DNA of 64,000 nt, taken from positions 2,108,001 to 2,172,000 of the forward strand of contig OY725505.1 in NCBI GenBank assembly GCA_963281255.1. The letters are read 5' to 3'. Below, piece by piece: positions 11,394 to 25,300 of this stretch. This DNA is from Aphrocallistes beatrix. Its lineage: Eukaryota; Porifera; Hexactinellida; Sceptrulophora; Aphrocallistidae. Within the stretch, counting starts at the first letter, position 1; every line of letters starts with the position of its first letter. The notes below the pieces were generated by a model. It saw only the letters and a program-made list of their open reading frames with translations, searched no databases and had not been told where the DNA came from. Position numbers and translations under genes: made by a program.

Positions 11394-11640
11394 CATAGCC
11401 TACTCAATATAGGGCCTGGTATCAAATGTACCATGGATGAAGTAGAGGGTGGAATTTTAAATTCTTAAAAATATATCTGCATTTTTTTAATCTATTTAAA
11501 GACTTCCATTCCTGACATTATCTACTCTTAAATCTAACAATGTAATGAATTCAACTTTATTAATTTTACAATTCAAAATAACAATATTTTGTTTCATTTG
11601 TAACAAACTACAGTAGATATTGGATATAGTGATAATTTGT
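11394..11640. repeat. Solo end of the P-type CATAGCCTACT family
   Basis: CATAGCCTACTCAATATAGG followed by GCCTGGTATCAAATGTACCATGG... matches the right end of the 2897-4439 element read inward. Sequence similarity continues through CATTCCTGACATTATCTACT. No partner end is seen, so this looks like a fragment. Confidence 0.5.
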
Positions 11641-11690
11641 TGGGTTTGAGGTGGCCCAATCGATGACATTCCATACCAATTTTATTTGAT

Positions 11691-11775
11691 ACAAGCGCGC
11701 TTCGCTTGCTTGCGCTGCGTGGCTGGCTGACACTTTGTGCCAGCCAGAGGCGCCCTTTGGGCGCTTGGGGTCACA
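11691..11775 (+). repeat. GC-rich multi-hairpin repeat, copy B
   Basis: ACAAGCGCGCTTCGCTTGC, then the stem GGCTGACAC TTT GTGCCAGCC and a second stem GGCGCCC TTT GGGCGC. Compared with copy A, the G-C pair at the third stem position is T-A, a paired change. Confidence 0.65.
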
Positions 11776-12227
11776 TTAATTAATTATAAGGGAAATAACA
11801 TCTTTAAATACGTCTGTCTTACTGCTAAAATCGATATCACTCGAAAAATCATCAAATTCGTCAATTTTTGATGCGTAGTGATGACGTCATAACAGTGATG
11901 AGTCAGATTTTTTGATAATAGTTATATCTCATGTGAAGAATATTAATATACACATTCTATTAAAATTTCAGTCTTCTATGACCTAAAATGGCTGTGTTAT
12001 AGTCGAGAAACTGAAATTTTTCATTATAAAAAAGGTGACAATGGGAAACCCATGGGAATTCCCACGTGGAAAAATCATTTCCCATCCCATTCCCATTCCC
12101 ATGGGAAAACCCATTCCCACGGCAACCCTGCAGTAGCCATCCCCTCAGGGCTAGTACCTCCCTGAAAATATTCTATGCCTTCTTAGCCCCCTCTGAGATC
12201 CAGGACTGAATACAACCCTGGTGACGA

Positions 12228-12485
12228 GTAAGTAAAATGTATTTATTGACTTACAATTAGTAACCGAAATACCGATACGTATTTGGTTTGGTTTTTCGGT
12301 CGAAATTCAGTATCGGTAAATTCCTGGTTTCGATCGTTCACTATTACAATATAAATAAGATACAATGTGGACCTAACTCCGATAGTACTCAGCTTTGCTC
12401 CGCTACATTATCGCGTAGTAAACACCAAAACAATTGAGGATACGAACTACAAAGTTGGCCGTCCCTGTCCGATTATGTAGTTTGT
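12228..12485. repeat. Dispersed repeat shared with 41603-41862
   Basis: The blocks TTATTGACTTA...TTAGTAACCGAAAT, TCACTATTACAATATAAATA, CTAACTCCGATAGTACTCA and GATACGAACTACAAAGTTGG occur in the same order at 41603-41862. Not coding; family not recognised. Confidence 0.5.
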
Positions 12486-12599
12486 ATCCCATAGCTTCGA
12501 GGCTACAATTAATTCCCAGTCTTTGGTTAGACTTCTATTATTGTTCAAGGCTCTACCTCCTAATCAGTCAAATAGTGCTCCGCTAAGGCAACACTGAAT

Positions 12600-12975
12600 T
12601 TCTACATATGGGATTTTATATTCTGATGCATATACGTATATGTATACATATTTTATATCTAGATTCCGATTTAGTACTTGGAATTTTGTGATTATTTTAT
12701 GAGTTTTTAACATATGCATCTCTAAATTTGTTCACATCTTCACTTTCTTTTTGTTTTATACTTGAAACGAGTTCTAAACAGCTAATATAGAATATTTCAA
12801 TGTGTAGAATCATAATTTCATTCTTTGGACAAAAAATGTGAATATGTTAGTTTTCTTAAATTGAGTAGTTCCCGAGTATGATGTACAAGTATTACCATAT
12901 TCATATCTCACGTGCCAAGTCACTTAGATTTTGATCTCTGAGGGTTCGAGTTATCGGATGTTGACCGTATTTCTT
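12600..12975. repeat. Degraded internal units of the AGTGCAGCTCC family
   Basis: Phrases such as AGATTCCGATTTAGTACTTGG, GAGTTTTTAACATATGCAT and CTAATATAGAATATTTCAA match the ~165-bp internal units of the elements at 5762 and 9830. Neither terminus is intact. The rest of the gap between the two RNF213-like genes (11776-12227, 12486-12599) shows no gene; GGGTTGCCGTGGGAATGGG-like sequence near 12131 looks like one stray hAT end. Confidence 0.35.
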
Positions 12976-13067
12976 ATAATATGTCCCTATTAATCAATTT
13001 AAAGGAGCAAAGTGAGGTAATTGGACTTGTCTACTCCCATCACGTAGAAAACCCCTTGACTAATAAC

Positions 13068-13243
13068 CAGGGTTGCAACCGAATAGTTGATTATTCGGTT
13101 TAACCAAATTACGTATATTTGCAAATAGTTGATATTTGGTTTGTAACCAAATATCATTATTTGGTATTCGGTTGAGAACCAAATTATTTGGTCTGACCAT
13201 TATTCGGTCAAATTGTTATTTGGTTGAAGCGGTTTCAACCTTG
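13068..13243. mobile_element. hAT-type MITE with 8-bp duplication CTAATAAC
   Basis: CAGGGTTGCAACCGAATAG at the left faces CGGTTTCAACCTTG at the right. CTAATAAC flanks both sides (13060-13067 and 13244-13251). The interior is ATTCGGTT/ACCAAATA repeats. It lies about 140 bp past the stop of gene B. A related element is at 40715-41126. Confidence 0.75.
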
Positions 13244-13384
13244 CTAATAACACAATAAATTATTTCTAAGTTTATTAATCTTACTCATAATTAATAACGG
13301 CCTAGCTGTAAAAAATAAAACACTGAGATAAACAAAATAAAAGAAATCAATGTGTAAAATTATTCAAAAATCAAATGATAAAAA

Positions 13385-16300
13385 TTATTTATTTAGAGAT
13401 TCGTGGATGGTTAGGTGTGTCCAAACTGAGATAGTTTGCGGTATCTTTGGTGAATCAGGGAAGAATTCTATAAATCCATGAGGAAGCTGGATATCATTAT
13501 CTTCTGCATAAGCCACAATAGAAGACTTGATGCTAAACAAAATAAAAGTAAATTCCTGAATAAAAAGATATAATATAGCAATCGGGTGAAAGAGTGTGCA
13601 CTTTGAGATAAAATCAGAAAGTTTGGCACGTTAGTAGTATACAACATATTAATCGACTTTAACTATGGGACCACTTGAACTTCTGTAAGGATGAAAATTT
13701 TTAGGGGTCAAATATTTGGTTCCTGATCATAGGCGTCGGACCCACCCGGCTACCCGGCATCGTTGGTTATGGGCCGGATAGGCCCAGAGGGCCTAGCTGG
13801 CTAGGTACAAGCTTACCTAATACATTCCCAAAGTCCTAGAACCGTGTAGTATGCAGTTTAATTACTGTATCCACTAAAACATAGCAACACATTATGACAG
13901 ATGACCGGAGAAAGCAGAAAGGATAGTCGATTTCTATAGAGTTTTAGTTATGTTAGTGAATTGTAAGTGTGATATTTATTTATACCGTGGATGTAGCGGC
14001 CCCGGAATCGATTGGGCCGACCCCGGAGTCTTTGGGCCGGGCGGCCCGAAGGGCCAGCGGGTCCATTTCCGACGCCTATGTTCCTGATAGAAGTCACCGA
14101 TTTGTAAATTGTCACATTCCGATGTTACTATGGTGTTTCCAGGAGCTAAAGTGCTCCCAACGTGACAATGCGACACCTTCAAATTGCTCGAAACTTTTCT
14201 CCGCATACGCCTGAATGAAACATTGGGCACAATCGCCTACTCCTCAATGGTATCGGATCTCGGCACGGAGTTTTGAGGTACTATAAATTCCTATTGGAAA
14301 ATTTTATATGAATCAGAGTGGAATAAGTAAACGTCCGTTAACTATGAATCTATCTGGTGAGAAATATTTATCCAGGATTACTAAATTGAGACGCAAATCA
14401 TCATTTGTGTACTTCTATGTAGTTGTTTTGGACTATTACGTACAATTTTAATTAAGCCTATTGGTTAGTGTACGCCGAAGCTCCAGTTTTAAGCCATGAA
14501 AGCCTTTAGCAACAAAAATTATTAAAGAAGTGGATAATTCAGGATTATTAATAGTAAAAAGGAGTATGCGAGTAACGATGATGGATGCTTATGGAGCTTG
14601 CCCTCCTAAACAGATTTAGACGTATCTATCCCTCGATTCATACTTGTATAGTATTCCAGTCTGAGTTGGTCAAAAGTTAAATATTCGACTGGGTTACATT
14701 GCATCGCTGCATGTTTTGAAACAACCCTACTCATGCGGTCATCTCCAGTCAATATGTAACTTAATGACGACTTTCACTAGTGGGTAACCGAGCTTTGCTA
14801 CTGCTTGGTGCAGTGGTAACATCCGCCGTTTCTCTCCAGTTCCAAATTGTTGCCATAATTCTTTTAATCCCAATGCTTGCAGACCAGGTGCATAGTAATG
14901 GTAGCAGTCAAGCTGTAGTGTCAGTATCGTTGGAAGGCGCAACAATTTTTTTTCACATTCCTCAAAAGGAACTGCCCAATCCACATGCAAATTATTCGAG
15001 CATCAGCTTCCTCAATCCAGCTTGACAGATCAGGGATTTCAACTGAATTTGATGGACGGTGAAGTTTGACTGGGAGTACTCCATCATTATTACGTAACAA
15101 CAGAGCTCACCAAATACTAACGATATCAAGACTCGAGACAATGTCACTAACTAAGAGCTGTAGACCTTATTTGTTGCTGATGCCCAAAATGTATCAAGAT
15201 GTTGAGGGATTGGTGTATATTTTAGGATAGTAACGAGATCAATATGTTTGACGTCTGAGCGACGCAAACGCTCCACTTCCATCAGAGAATGTTTGAAATA
15301 TGAGTCAAGGATAATATGTAGCAGATCTGGTTCTTGGCATACATTCATAGTTGATATAATGGTGGTTGTAACTGCATCACCTAATGTAGCAAATTTTGAG
15401 GTATCTGCCGAATTTTTGACATAAAGTCAAGGATAACATGTGTTCTCAATTGTGATTCTAGGTTCCAGAGATGAGGATTTAAAGATGGCTCAATTTCATC
15501 CATCAGCTTTGACTTTTCCGCATTTTTTGGAAGATCTCCATCAAATAGGAGTGAGATGGTAATTACATCATCGATAATATTTCAGGGAGACTCATATCCC
15601 TCTCTTCTGCTATCTCGACGTTCCTAAGTGCATCGTTAGTTTCTCGAGCTAGCTTTCCCAACATGTTGGGCAAGGTACTTATACGTATGACTTGTAACAG
15701 CTGTTAGTTACATGATATATAAAACGATACGAGGCAGTAAATCGTTTCGTAACTATGTCTTGTCGGATAGAGGCTGCCCGCTTAATTTACTCACGACCAT
15801 TTTCCGTTCCAACTAATTTCCCTCCTGTTTTGCAACAAATTATGCATTTTCCTGGTTCATATTCATCATCAGGAGTCCTAGACTTTAGATGAACTCCAGA
15901 AAAACTCAACTTTGAAGATTCTGCCATTTATCAAATGGGATAATATTTTGCTATTTGGAACTTTGCAACTAGTGCAGTGGAATGTTATCATTAAGTGAAA
16001 TAGTATACTATCAAGACAGATGGAGATGGCCTAAGGTATGACGCAAATATGACATAATAGGAATAATATATGCACTAACTTGACCTAATAGCAACTAGTA
16101 TTTTGAAGCTTCACACTACCCCAATCCAAATCAGAAGTAAAACCTTGTGTACAGCTTAGTACAAGTATATAAGCACCTTCCCTGAGGGAGTAGGAAAATT
16201 CCAATATACCCACCGGTAATGGTTAAAATGGCCTCTTACACATTCGCTCCCAGGTTTCCAGAAGTCTATCCAATTTTTTTCTCTTTTCTAGTATATACTC

Positions 16301-19300
16301 GGGAACTATTCCAGTGTCAAAACCTCTGCCTCAAACAATGTAAGCGGGGCCATAACCAGGGACTGGAATAATAGCTAAAGCGATTAATGTGTCATATACT
16401 ACTAGCATGCCTAACCTTTTGATTTTATCTCAAAGTGCACAATTCGGGAATTTTTTGAAGATAAAGCTGAACAACATTTGCGTAAAAGATATTATCAATT
16501 TGACCCAAATAAAAAGCAATAACTACTATCACGCAGTTCACTAATAATGAAATTGTAAAACTGAAACAAATACTAAATATTCAAAATAAATAAAGCAAAT
16601 ATTTAAAAAACCCCGATTATTTAGAATGTTTTGTATCGATAGCATTAGCATTAAACAGATCAACACAATTTTTTATTAAGAAATTTGTCATTTATACAAT
16701 AAAAAACATATAAACAGTATTTCAAACTTTTTACAAAGAGCATACAACTTACTCATAGTTAAGCATTGTTTTATCCATCTTCCTCATTTTGAATTGGATG
16801 AAATCGTGAAGTTGATGCAAAAAAGTACCAATGTGATATTTATTTATTCCATTATTGATTTCATCAATCTGTTCCTGCTCCAATTGTTCAAAGAATTCAT
16901 TTTCCAAATATGCAAATGGATCCTAGAATTTTAAATAGTTCATTAATTTATTAAACCATAGCAACCAGAAACGCATTATTTCTGATATGGAAAAATATTT
17001 GACATTAATTTTATCAAAATTTCCAATAGTGCAGCTCCAGGAAGTGACTCGAAGGAACATGAAATGTGAATATAAGAATACTTCGGGAAATACTCATTTT
17101 AGGGCATTCCAAGTGTGAAATTTGGAATCTACATATCAAAATTCCCTGTGTTGAGAGCTCGCTTTTGAATTAAATAATAATTTTTTCAAAAGGTGTGAAA
17201 ATATGTATCTATCAATATGTTAATAACTCTTAAAATGTTCATATTATTACTTTCAAAGCGCGAAAATCGGATCCTACATAGTGAAAAACCCTACATTAGT
17301 CATTGAGAACTTATATCTTTAAACAAAGCTTTGCAGTGGTGGTGTTAAAATATGAATATACATGGTGACTTTTAAGTTATTTCCCAAGCTTCATTAGGTA
17401 TAAAATTTCTTATACTCAAACAATCTCAGTTATTATGGTCTTTAGAGATTGTAATTCAAATATTCTCAATGATTTTAAAATATTTTTCGTGTCTAAGACC
17501 TAGAACTTTGTGGTGAGTTTTGTGAAGAAAATATGTCCTGGCGCGCAGAGAAATTCGAAAATCAGGGCCCACTGCTTTTCAAATTATCTTTCTAGAGCAA
17601 GGGTTCTCAACCTTTTACGAACTGCGTACCCCCTGAGGCGAAAGGAAAAGTCCAGGTACCCTCAATTCAAATCTAGTAAGATTCCGCTTAAATGTTATAT
17701 GCTGATATAATTTGTAATATGATGAACACAACATATTTAAATTTTAAATTGATCTGAAATTATGTGAAATAACAATTTAATTTTAGAATTTATATCTAGA
17801 AATTGAAACCCTAAAATGGTATAGTCAAATGAAGTTCATAAATTCGTGTCAAAATATATACTGGTAATTAGCAACCTTACATGATTAACCAAAGAATACG
17901 TACTGCCATAATTACGGTCTACTTTTGACAGGTCTCGAATCAGAATTACCAGACATAATTTCATATTACTTCTAGACATTTAGAGTTAGTTCAGCATACC
18001 CCTCGAAAAACACCTGGCATACCCCAGGTTGAGAACCCCTGTTCTAGAGTCTTCAAATTCTAGGACAAATTAGCTCTCACATTTTCCTTGAACACTCTAA
18101 ATTTGTAGAAATATAGGATATTTAGATCAGTGTATATTGAGAACCATTTGGATCAGATTTTTGGTGATGTGCCATTTTGGGTGATTTTACAAAATGTGCC
18201 TAATTAGAACTCATTAAATAATAACTTTATCTCGTTTCTGATAATGGATTCAATGGATTTGTGAAATATTTTCATGGTGAATAAAAGGTATCTGGTGCTC
18301 AATCGTCATGGAACATCGATTATAGAGACATTTCTTTTACAGAAGCAGACCCTGATTCTCGAATTTTCAGCGCGCCAGGACACATATTTTCTCCACAAAA
18401 CTCACCGTACAAAACACAGTTCTAGGTCTTAGAAACGAAAAATCTTTTAAAATCATTGAGAATATTTAAATTACAATCTCTAAAGACCATAATAACTAAG
18501 ATTGCTTGAGTATAAGAAATTTTACATCTAATGAAGCTTGGGAAAGAACTTTCGCAGTAGCGCGGGTAACAAGTTGTCTAGCAGGTCTTCGATACCAAGA
18601 TATATAGTATAGCAGATAAAGATAGTTTAAATATACTCTCTTGGCTCGGAGCAAAGGCGTAGCCAGCACAATTTTAAGGTGCGGCAATTCCAGTCTATTG
18701 CGGCACCCAATGCTAATTTGTGAAATTTTAGTGGGCACAGCCTTTGAGGTTGCGGCCTAGGCCCCATGTGCCGCACCCTGGCTACGCCTCTGGCTCGGAG
18801 TACCAAATATACAAGCAATTAAGAGTTTTGATCAATCATTAAATACGAGTTTTTTATTGGTAAGAGTAACCATCTTAGATAGTAAAAATAAATAATTATA
18901 CACTGAATTCATATAACTGACTAACCTGTCTGTTTAACGCCAACCTTTTGGCCTTTTCAAAAGAAATAATATTCCAGAATTGGAGAAGATTCTTTAGTTG
19001 AACAACTTTAACAATCTATTGATATATAAAAACATGAATACTTAGGTCATTTCATTAGTACTGAGCCGTCATCTGTATTGAGAAGTTTGTAGAATTATCC
19101 TATTTTCGATTTGTCTATTGTATAGCTCAGGGTATCAGCTTTCGATTTGCCTACATAATTACTGTGATAGGACAATTCTTGTGGTTCCTACATCCGATTT
19201 AAGTACATCAGTTTAGGATACTGCCTTCAAACGTGATTTTTGAGTTTCCTAAGGCTGTATTTCATTTCTAAGCAAATTTAGATTAAAACTGATCCTTCCA

Positions 19301-22300
19301 TTAAATTACACATAAAAACAACAACACAAATATTGATTTATTTGTAGCATTATGGTTTTAGGCTGGGTAATAAATTTTTATGAAATGGTATACTACCACT
19401 TTTGTCCAATTTTTAGAGGGAGGAAATTGGGAAAAAATCCACGTAAAGTTGCTTAATTACTTTTTATCACAGGTTATTGTACTGAACACCTCCCGTTTAC
19501 TTCATCACACATATGTTCTTAATTATTTGACCTTGTAATGATCCTATTCCACGAATTTAAAAAAAACAAAAAAACGAATTTAAAAAAAAACACCAAATTC
19601 ATTTTTAAGCCATTTTCAATGGGGAGATTCCAATTTTTTAACAGTCACCTAAACCACGTATATATATCGAACGTATCAATCACCACAATTGTTCTATCAC
19701 AACAATCCTATATGCAAATCGAAAGCTGATCCCCTGAGCTATACAATGGAAAGATCGAAAATAGTATATTTTCACTAACTTCTGAATACAGATCACGGCT
19801 CAGTACCTAAGTAGTATATAGTATAGCCTTATAATTATATAAAATATGATGTTAGGGTGGCCAAAAAAGCACGAATTATTCAATATATATTAATTAAGCT
19901 ACATTATGTTGTAAAAAAAATATTTAACGTTTGAAAGGTTGCGTTTTATTTAATTTGTAGCTTGGCACAAGGCCGATTCTTTTGGGTCAGAAAAAAATAT
20001 AGGATAAAGCACTAAAACTTGAGAAAATAACGCGCATAGGACATTTCTCATAGACACCCTATACATCTGATTACAAAGGCGCAACTAGGCTCTGATCCCC
20101 GATGGCATATTTCTTAACAGGGTAGGTGCGCCCTATACTTTTGTATTATCGGTTGACAAATTCTGGGTGGACACTCACTAAACCAGGCAGGCGTTTGTCC
20201 ACCAATATCAAAATGACATTTATCATTCTTCAATTAGTCAACTTAGGAGCTAAGATGAAAACAAGAATAAACTAAATAAATCCTCGCAATTTTCTATTTC
20301 GATGATTTATTTAGTTTGTTCTTGTTTTCATCTTTTTAATTATACAGATTTGAAGGAAGATGGGAAAATCGATACACTTCATTAACGGAAGTGGCAAGGT
20401 TAAGATGACAGAAATACCACACTATCTATTATAAGAGAAACACACTAAAAATGAGATAGTTTATGCTATTACCTCTTTCACTTTAGAACTATATGTATCT
20501 TCATAACAAAGTACTTCGGTAATATACTTGAAGAGATTATAATTAGGATTTGCTCCTGCTGAAGCTAAAAATCCAATCACGACATCAATAAGAGATAATA
20601 TTTCTGAAATAGTATCAATAGAATCCAGATTTTCTAGAATAAATTTGACGTCCAATTCATCGATACATTCCTAAATAAACAGAAAAAATAGAACATCTCA
20701 AAGTACTAAATAAAAAAACAACAACAACAACAACAACAAAACGTTAAAATGTAATATCCTGCGGTCATAAATAAATAGTAGTCGCGACGATAAATAATTT
20801 AAAGTTAGGATAAAACCCTTTTTAGCGCGATGAAAAAAATATTGTTGAGAAAAAGAAATAAAATTACAAACTAAATATTTGTTCATTATATCAAGGTTTA
20901 TTAAAAATATCCTTCGATGCATTTGGGAATTTTCTATTTATAGTAATAACCCCAAATTTATATGGTTTCCCGTTAAAATGGCTTAAACCGGGAATGACGC
21001 AACACATTCCTGTGGCAAGCGTGGGTAATTAAGACTTTTGAAGTGTTGCGGTTTGTACAAATCACCAGTGACTACTTTTTCTGTCAAATTTACAAAAAAA
21101 AAGAAAAAAGTCAAGATAGAAAACCTTCACAGGGATGGGAGTGAGCTTCCAACTTATCGTAAGGATACACATGTGAAAGGTTATGCTATTGAGTCACTGA
21201 CCCCGATTTGAGATTTTTTTTTTTGCTGACCCATCATGACGTCATCATGATAACGTTAGTATAATACGGTAGAGATATCTATACTAAAAACTTCATGAAA
21301 TGTTCACTTCTATCCCTCCTACTCGCGAGATATTAAAATATTGTCAGGGGAGGCATTACGGCCTGACATCAACACTCATTTTAAAACTGTACTTGTAGTA
21401 CTACCTACACTATTATATAGGATCCTAGAGAATAGATCCTATATGAAGCATAAGAAGCACATTAAAAATAGTCATTCTTCAGTGAAGTGGTTCATTAAAC
21501 AGTATAAAAATGTTTACTGGGGAAAGTTATTTGAAATCCAAATTGGGGGGTCTCAGGAAATTATAATAATTTATTAGAAATAAAATGATTATTTCAATAA
21601 ATACAAGCTGAACATTATATACCTATGTCTATAAAATAATTAATCTATATAACTAATATAGTATATACAGGGAGGGGCAGGTTATCAGAGGGGGACGTTT
21701 GTCCGAACTTTGATAAATTAGATTTATAACTCAAGAATAGATCGTCCGATATGAATTTTCTTTCTTCGAAATCGCTCAAAATTATTGTGATCAATTGAAA
21801 TAGGAATAGAAATATCCAAAATATAATCATTTCAATAGAAAAATGCAGAAATTGAAATCTTAAATATATTTACTTACTTGTGTAATGTTTTGTTTCACTT
21901 TGTTTAGCATTATCGGATCATATGCTTCTCTTTTATATTGGAAAAGTTCAACTTCATATAGAATAATGGGAGCCATTCTGATAAATCTTTCTCCGAATTC
22001 CTCCTCTATATTCTCAAACCTATATGCAATCGTGTTTCCATCGACTAAAGTTAATGGATATTTAACATGTGAAAGAATGAGAGAGAGATAATATTCTTGA
22101 AAATTGATCATGTGTTGATCTTGGATGTTAAGTAGATTAATCTTCTGAGCTCTGTAACTAAAAATAAGTTATAAATTAAGTCTTTTAGGTTATTAAGTTA
22201 AATTTAGCCCAATGTCCAACTTAAATGGTTTCGTAAACCTTTTTTGTACGTGATGGAGAAAATGATACATTCATCAGAATTTTAAAACATACTACTCTAC

Positions 22301-25300
22301 CAGAGGTCTAAACAGTATATGTAGAGTCTATAATGTCTGAATATAGGGCGTTAAGAAATCGATGCCCTCTTTAAATCTTGAAATATAATTTCCTATAGTA
22401 CAGTAGAACTCGTCTAGAACGTACTCGGAAACAACGTACTTCGGCTTAGTACGTCTCATTTCTGTGAACAGGAATTCATTTATTATATAAATTCTTATGT
22501 ACAAGTATTATCAACTCGGTTAGTACGTACTTACGGATAGTACGTACTTTTTCCCGCTTCCCGGAGGGGTACGTACTAACCGAGCTCTACTGTATTAAGT
22601 CTTATAGTTTTAAAAATACTCTCTTTAGAACATATAAAGGGGAAGAGATTATCGTAAATACAATACTAACACTATTGCATCGGCTTGGAGTATACTTTCA
22701 CTATCTGGACCAAAACTATTTCAAAACATGTCAGTTTTGTCTTTTTACAATAAATCGCCACTGTACCTTCGCCTAAAAGTAATCCAAAAGGAACGCATTA
22801 ACAACTTTTGGACTAAAGATATTTGACCTGCCAACTCTCCGAACCTGAACAACGACAAAATCCTTGGACAATCTTAAAATACACCATTTATTCATAGCAA
22901 CGGAAAACCTTCTCAACGCCCCCCCCCCCCCCCCCGAAAAATTACTAATTTCAGTTATAGAGATCTTTCACTACACATCTTTGACATAGTAATCCCAATT
23001 ATGGTATTTCGCATTATAAATGCATCCAGTTAATGTGTAGATTTATTAGTAAGATTATTAAGGGTTTAGCGTTGATTTAGCAATTGAGCTTAGCGGTAGT
23101 ATTAGGAGGGCATCAATTTCTTAACACCCTGTATATTCAGTTTATTACTTATTTTTCCTACTCACTTTGTTTCTTTCTTTTCGTATTCGTGTATGAAAGA
23201 ATTGTGGACACAGACAAGCAAGTTAATCAGGGAAGATAATAATGAGCTTTCTTTTGAAGAAGTAGAAATGAAATAGATCAGCGAAGTTTTTTTGCTTAAA
23301 TGTAAAAAATCATCTCTATCAATTGGAATTCTACCATGATTATACACGTCTTCTTTAGTTTGTTCTAGCACTTCAAATAATGAATTAGCACATTGAGCAT
23401 ATTCACCCATAACTGATTTCTTTTCTAAAAAATCAAAATTTATCAGTACTCGTACTAATTCCACTTTTATTCGTTGCTCCTAAGGTATAGGAAATATCAT
23501 ATCCGTATTCTCAGCGATTTATCAACTTGTTATGATACGTTCATTCGCATTATTTACTAGATTACACTATCAATAATAACATTTACGGATGGGAGAAAAT
23601 TGAGACGAGAGATTGATAAACACTTCATCTGTTTCATATTATTAATCAATGATCTCTCCATATTACCTACTACTCTAGGGGTGTATATCCATTTTAGACA
23701 TAATTTTTGTAATTTATAAATTTTATCGTTTGTAGCAACACATAAAATAACCTGCCATATCACAAATGTATATTTTACTTGAACATACCTGCAGGAAATG
23801 AATGAATCAATTCTTCCAGAGGTGTCTTCTTTGCATATTCTTTATCAATTCTATATCCAAAATCCTTCATTAACATCTCTCGCAATCTAATTATTTTAGG
23901 TAAATGCTTGGTTGCTAGCAAAAGATGATCTTGCTTCATCAATTTATTCTGAACAGGAAATGTCTGTCTCAAATCGGATGATTGAGAGAGAAAAGCTAGT
24001 TTATAATTCTCAATACTAATGAAAGCTCGATTTTCCCAAAAAGGTGAATCTGTCTCTGATCTAAAGGATTTGAATCTAGTCAATAGCTAAGACATCATTG
24101 TATGACAGTTTGGGTTGCTAACTGGAATAAAATATAGATGTACAGTTGATATATTGGATATAGTGATAGTTTTGTTGGGTTTGAGGGTGACAGGATGACA
24201 TTCTATACTAATTTTATTGGATATATTAGTGATAATTTGACCAATAATTCCCTGTCCCCAACACTATCACTATATTTACTATATAATATACGTATACTGT
24301 AGTTTCAATTTCAGTATAAGAAACAGTTTACTTGTCAGCGCCAGTTTCAATTTCATTTGAAAAATTGCGATATTGTAATAATTATTTGTAATTACTTGTG
24401 TAAGATAAATGAATTTAGATTTACGGTAGGGCCTCTTAACTTTTTCTGGTTCGCGTACTCCTTGGACTAAGAGGAAGGTATAACGTACTCTATCGATTTT
24501 GGTTGATTTATTTAATGATAATGAATAAAGCAAAGACAGTCAGACATGAGTGGCCATGGCTATCACTCCTTGGCATGAGTGGATATTCAGTAAGCAGGAG
24601 CGGCTGGATGAGCTGGGGGGACTGGGGTAGTTTAGGGAAACTAATATACCACTCCAATCTACGTTATTCATCTCTTTACAGATTTCTGATCTTGTACAGC
24701 CTTATGTTAACAACTGAAGCGTCATGTTTCCGGCAGTACAATATTTTACTGATTCTTAAAAGTTTTTAAAAGTTAATTTTTTATTGTTTCATTATCAAAT
24801 ATTAAAATGAGCATTCCAGGGCTAATTCTTGCACAAAGAAGTATATAATTATCACAATTAAAATAATCTAATTCTAACCTTGGTTTGTTGAACTTCATAT
24901 ACAATTGGGTTTCAGGGTCCTTGGGATCATTTACCTCTCTCAGAGCTGGTAGAATAATTTGTTCATAGAATTTCTGCTCCCAAATTGTTCTATCTTCAAC
25001 AGTATCATTCAACAAAATTGATTCAAATTCTATATAACAATATATTACAATATAAATGAGATGATTAAAATTTTCTGAATCAAAAGTGATGCACATATTA
25101 AATAATAACTAATATTAACAGGTCTTTTACATTTTAAGCGTATTCCTAAACTAATACAGTCGAACCTGTCTATAATAGGTATAGATACCAAATATCGTAT
25201 TTTCAATCTCTGATTGAAAATTTTGACAATATATTCATAAAGTGAACAAATTTGAAATGGATTAGTGAAAATATTAATATTTAGAACCTATGGGGGCTTC

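Noticed and set aside
13969-14230. Two overlapping ~80-codon frames
   Set aside because: They straddle a hAT MITE boundary and its GC-rich interior.
20698-20922. 74-codon minus-strand frame ending in a poly-Leu run
   Set aside because: The Leu run is the (CAA)n microsatellite read on the other strand.
23557-23763. 68-codon minus-strand frame between gene B exons (ATNDKIYKLQKLC)
   Set aside because: Considered as the missing small exon, but no acceptor/donor pair restores phase without a stop.
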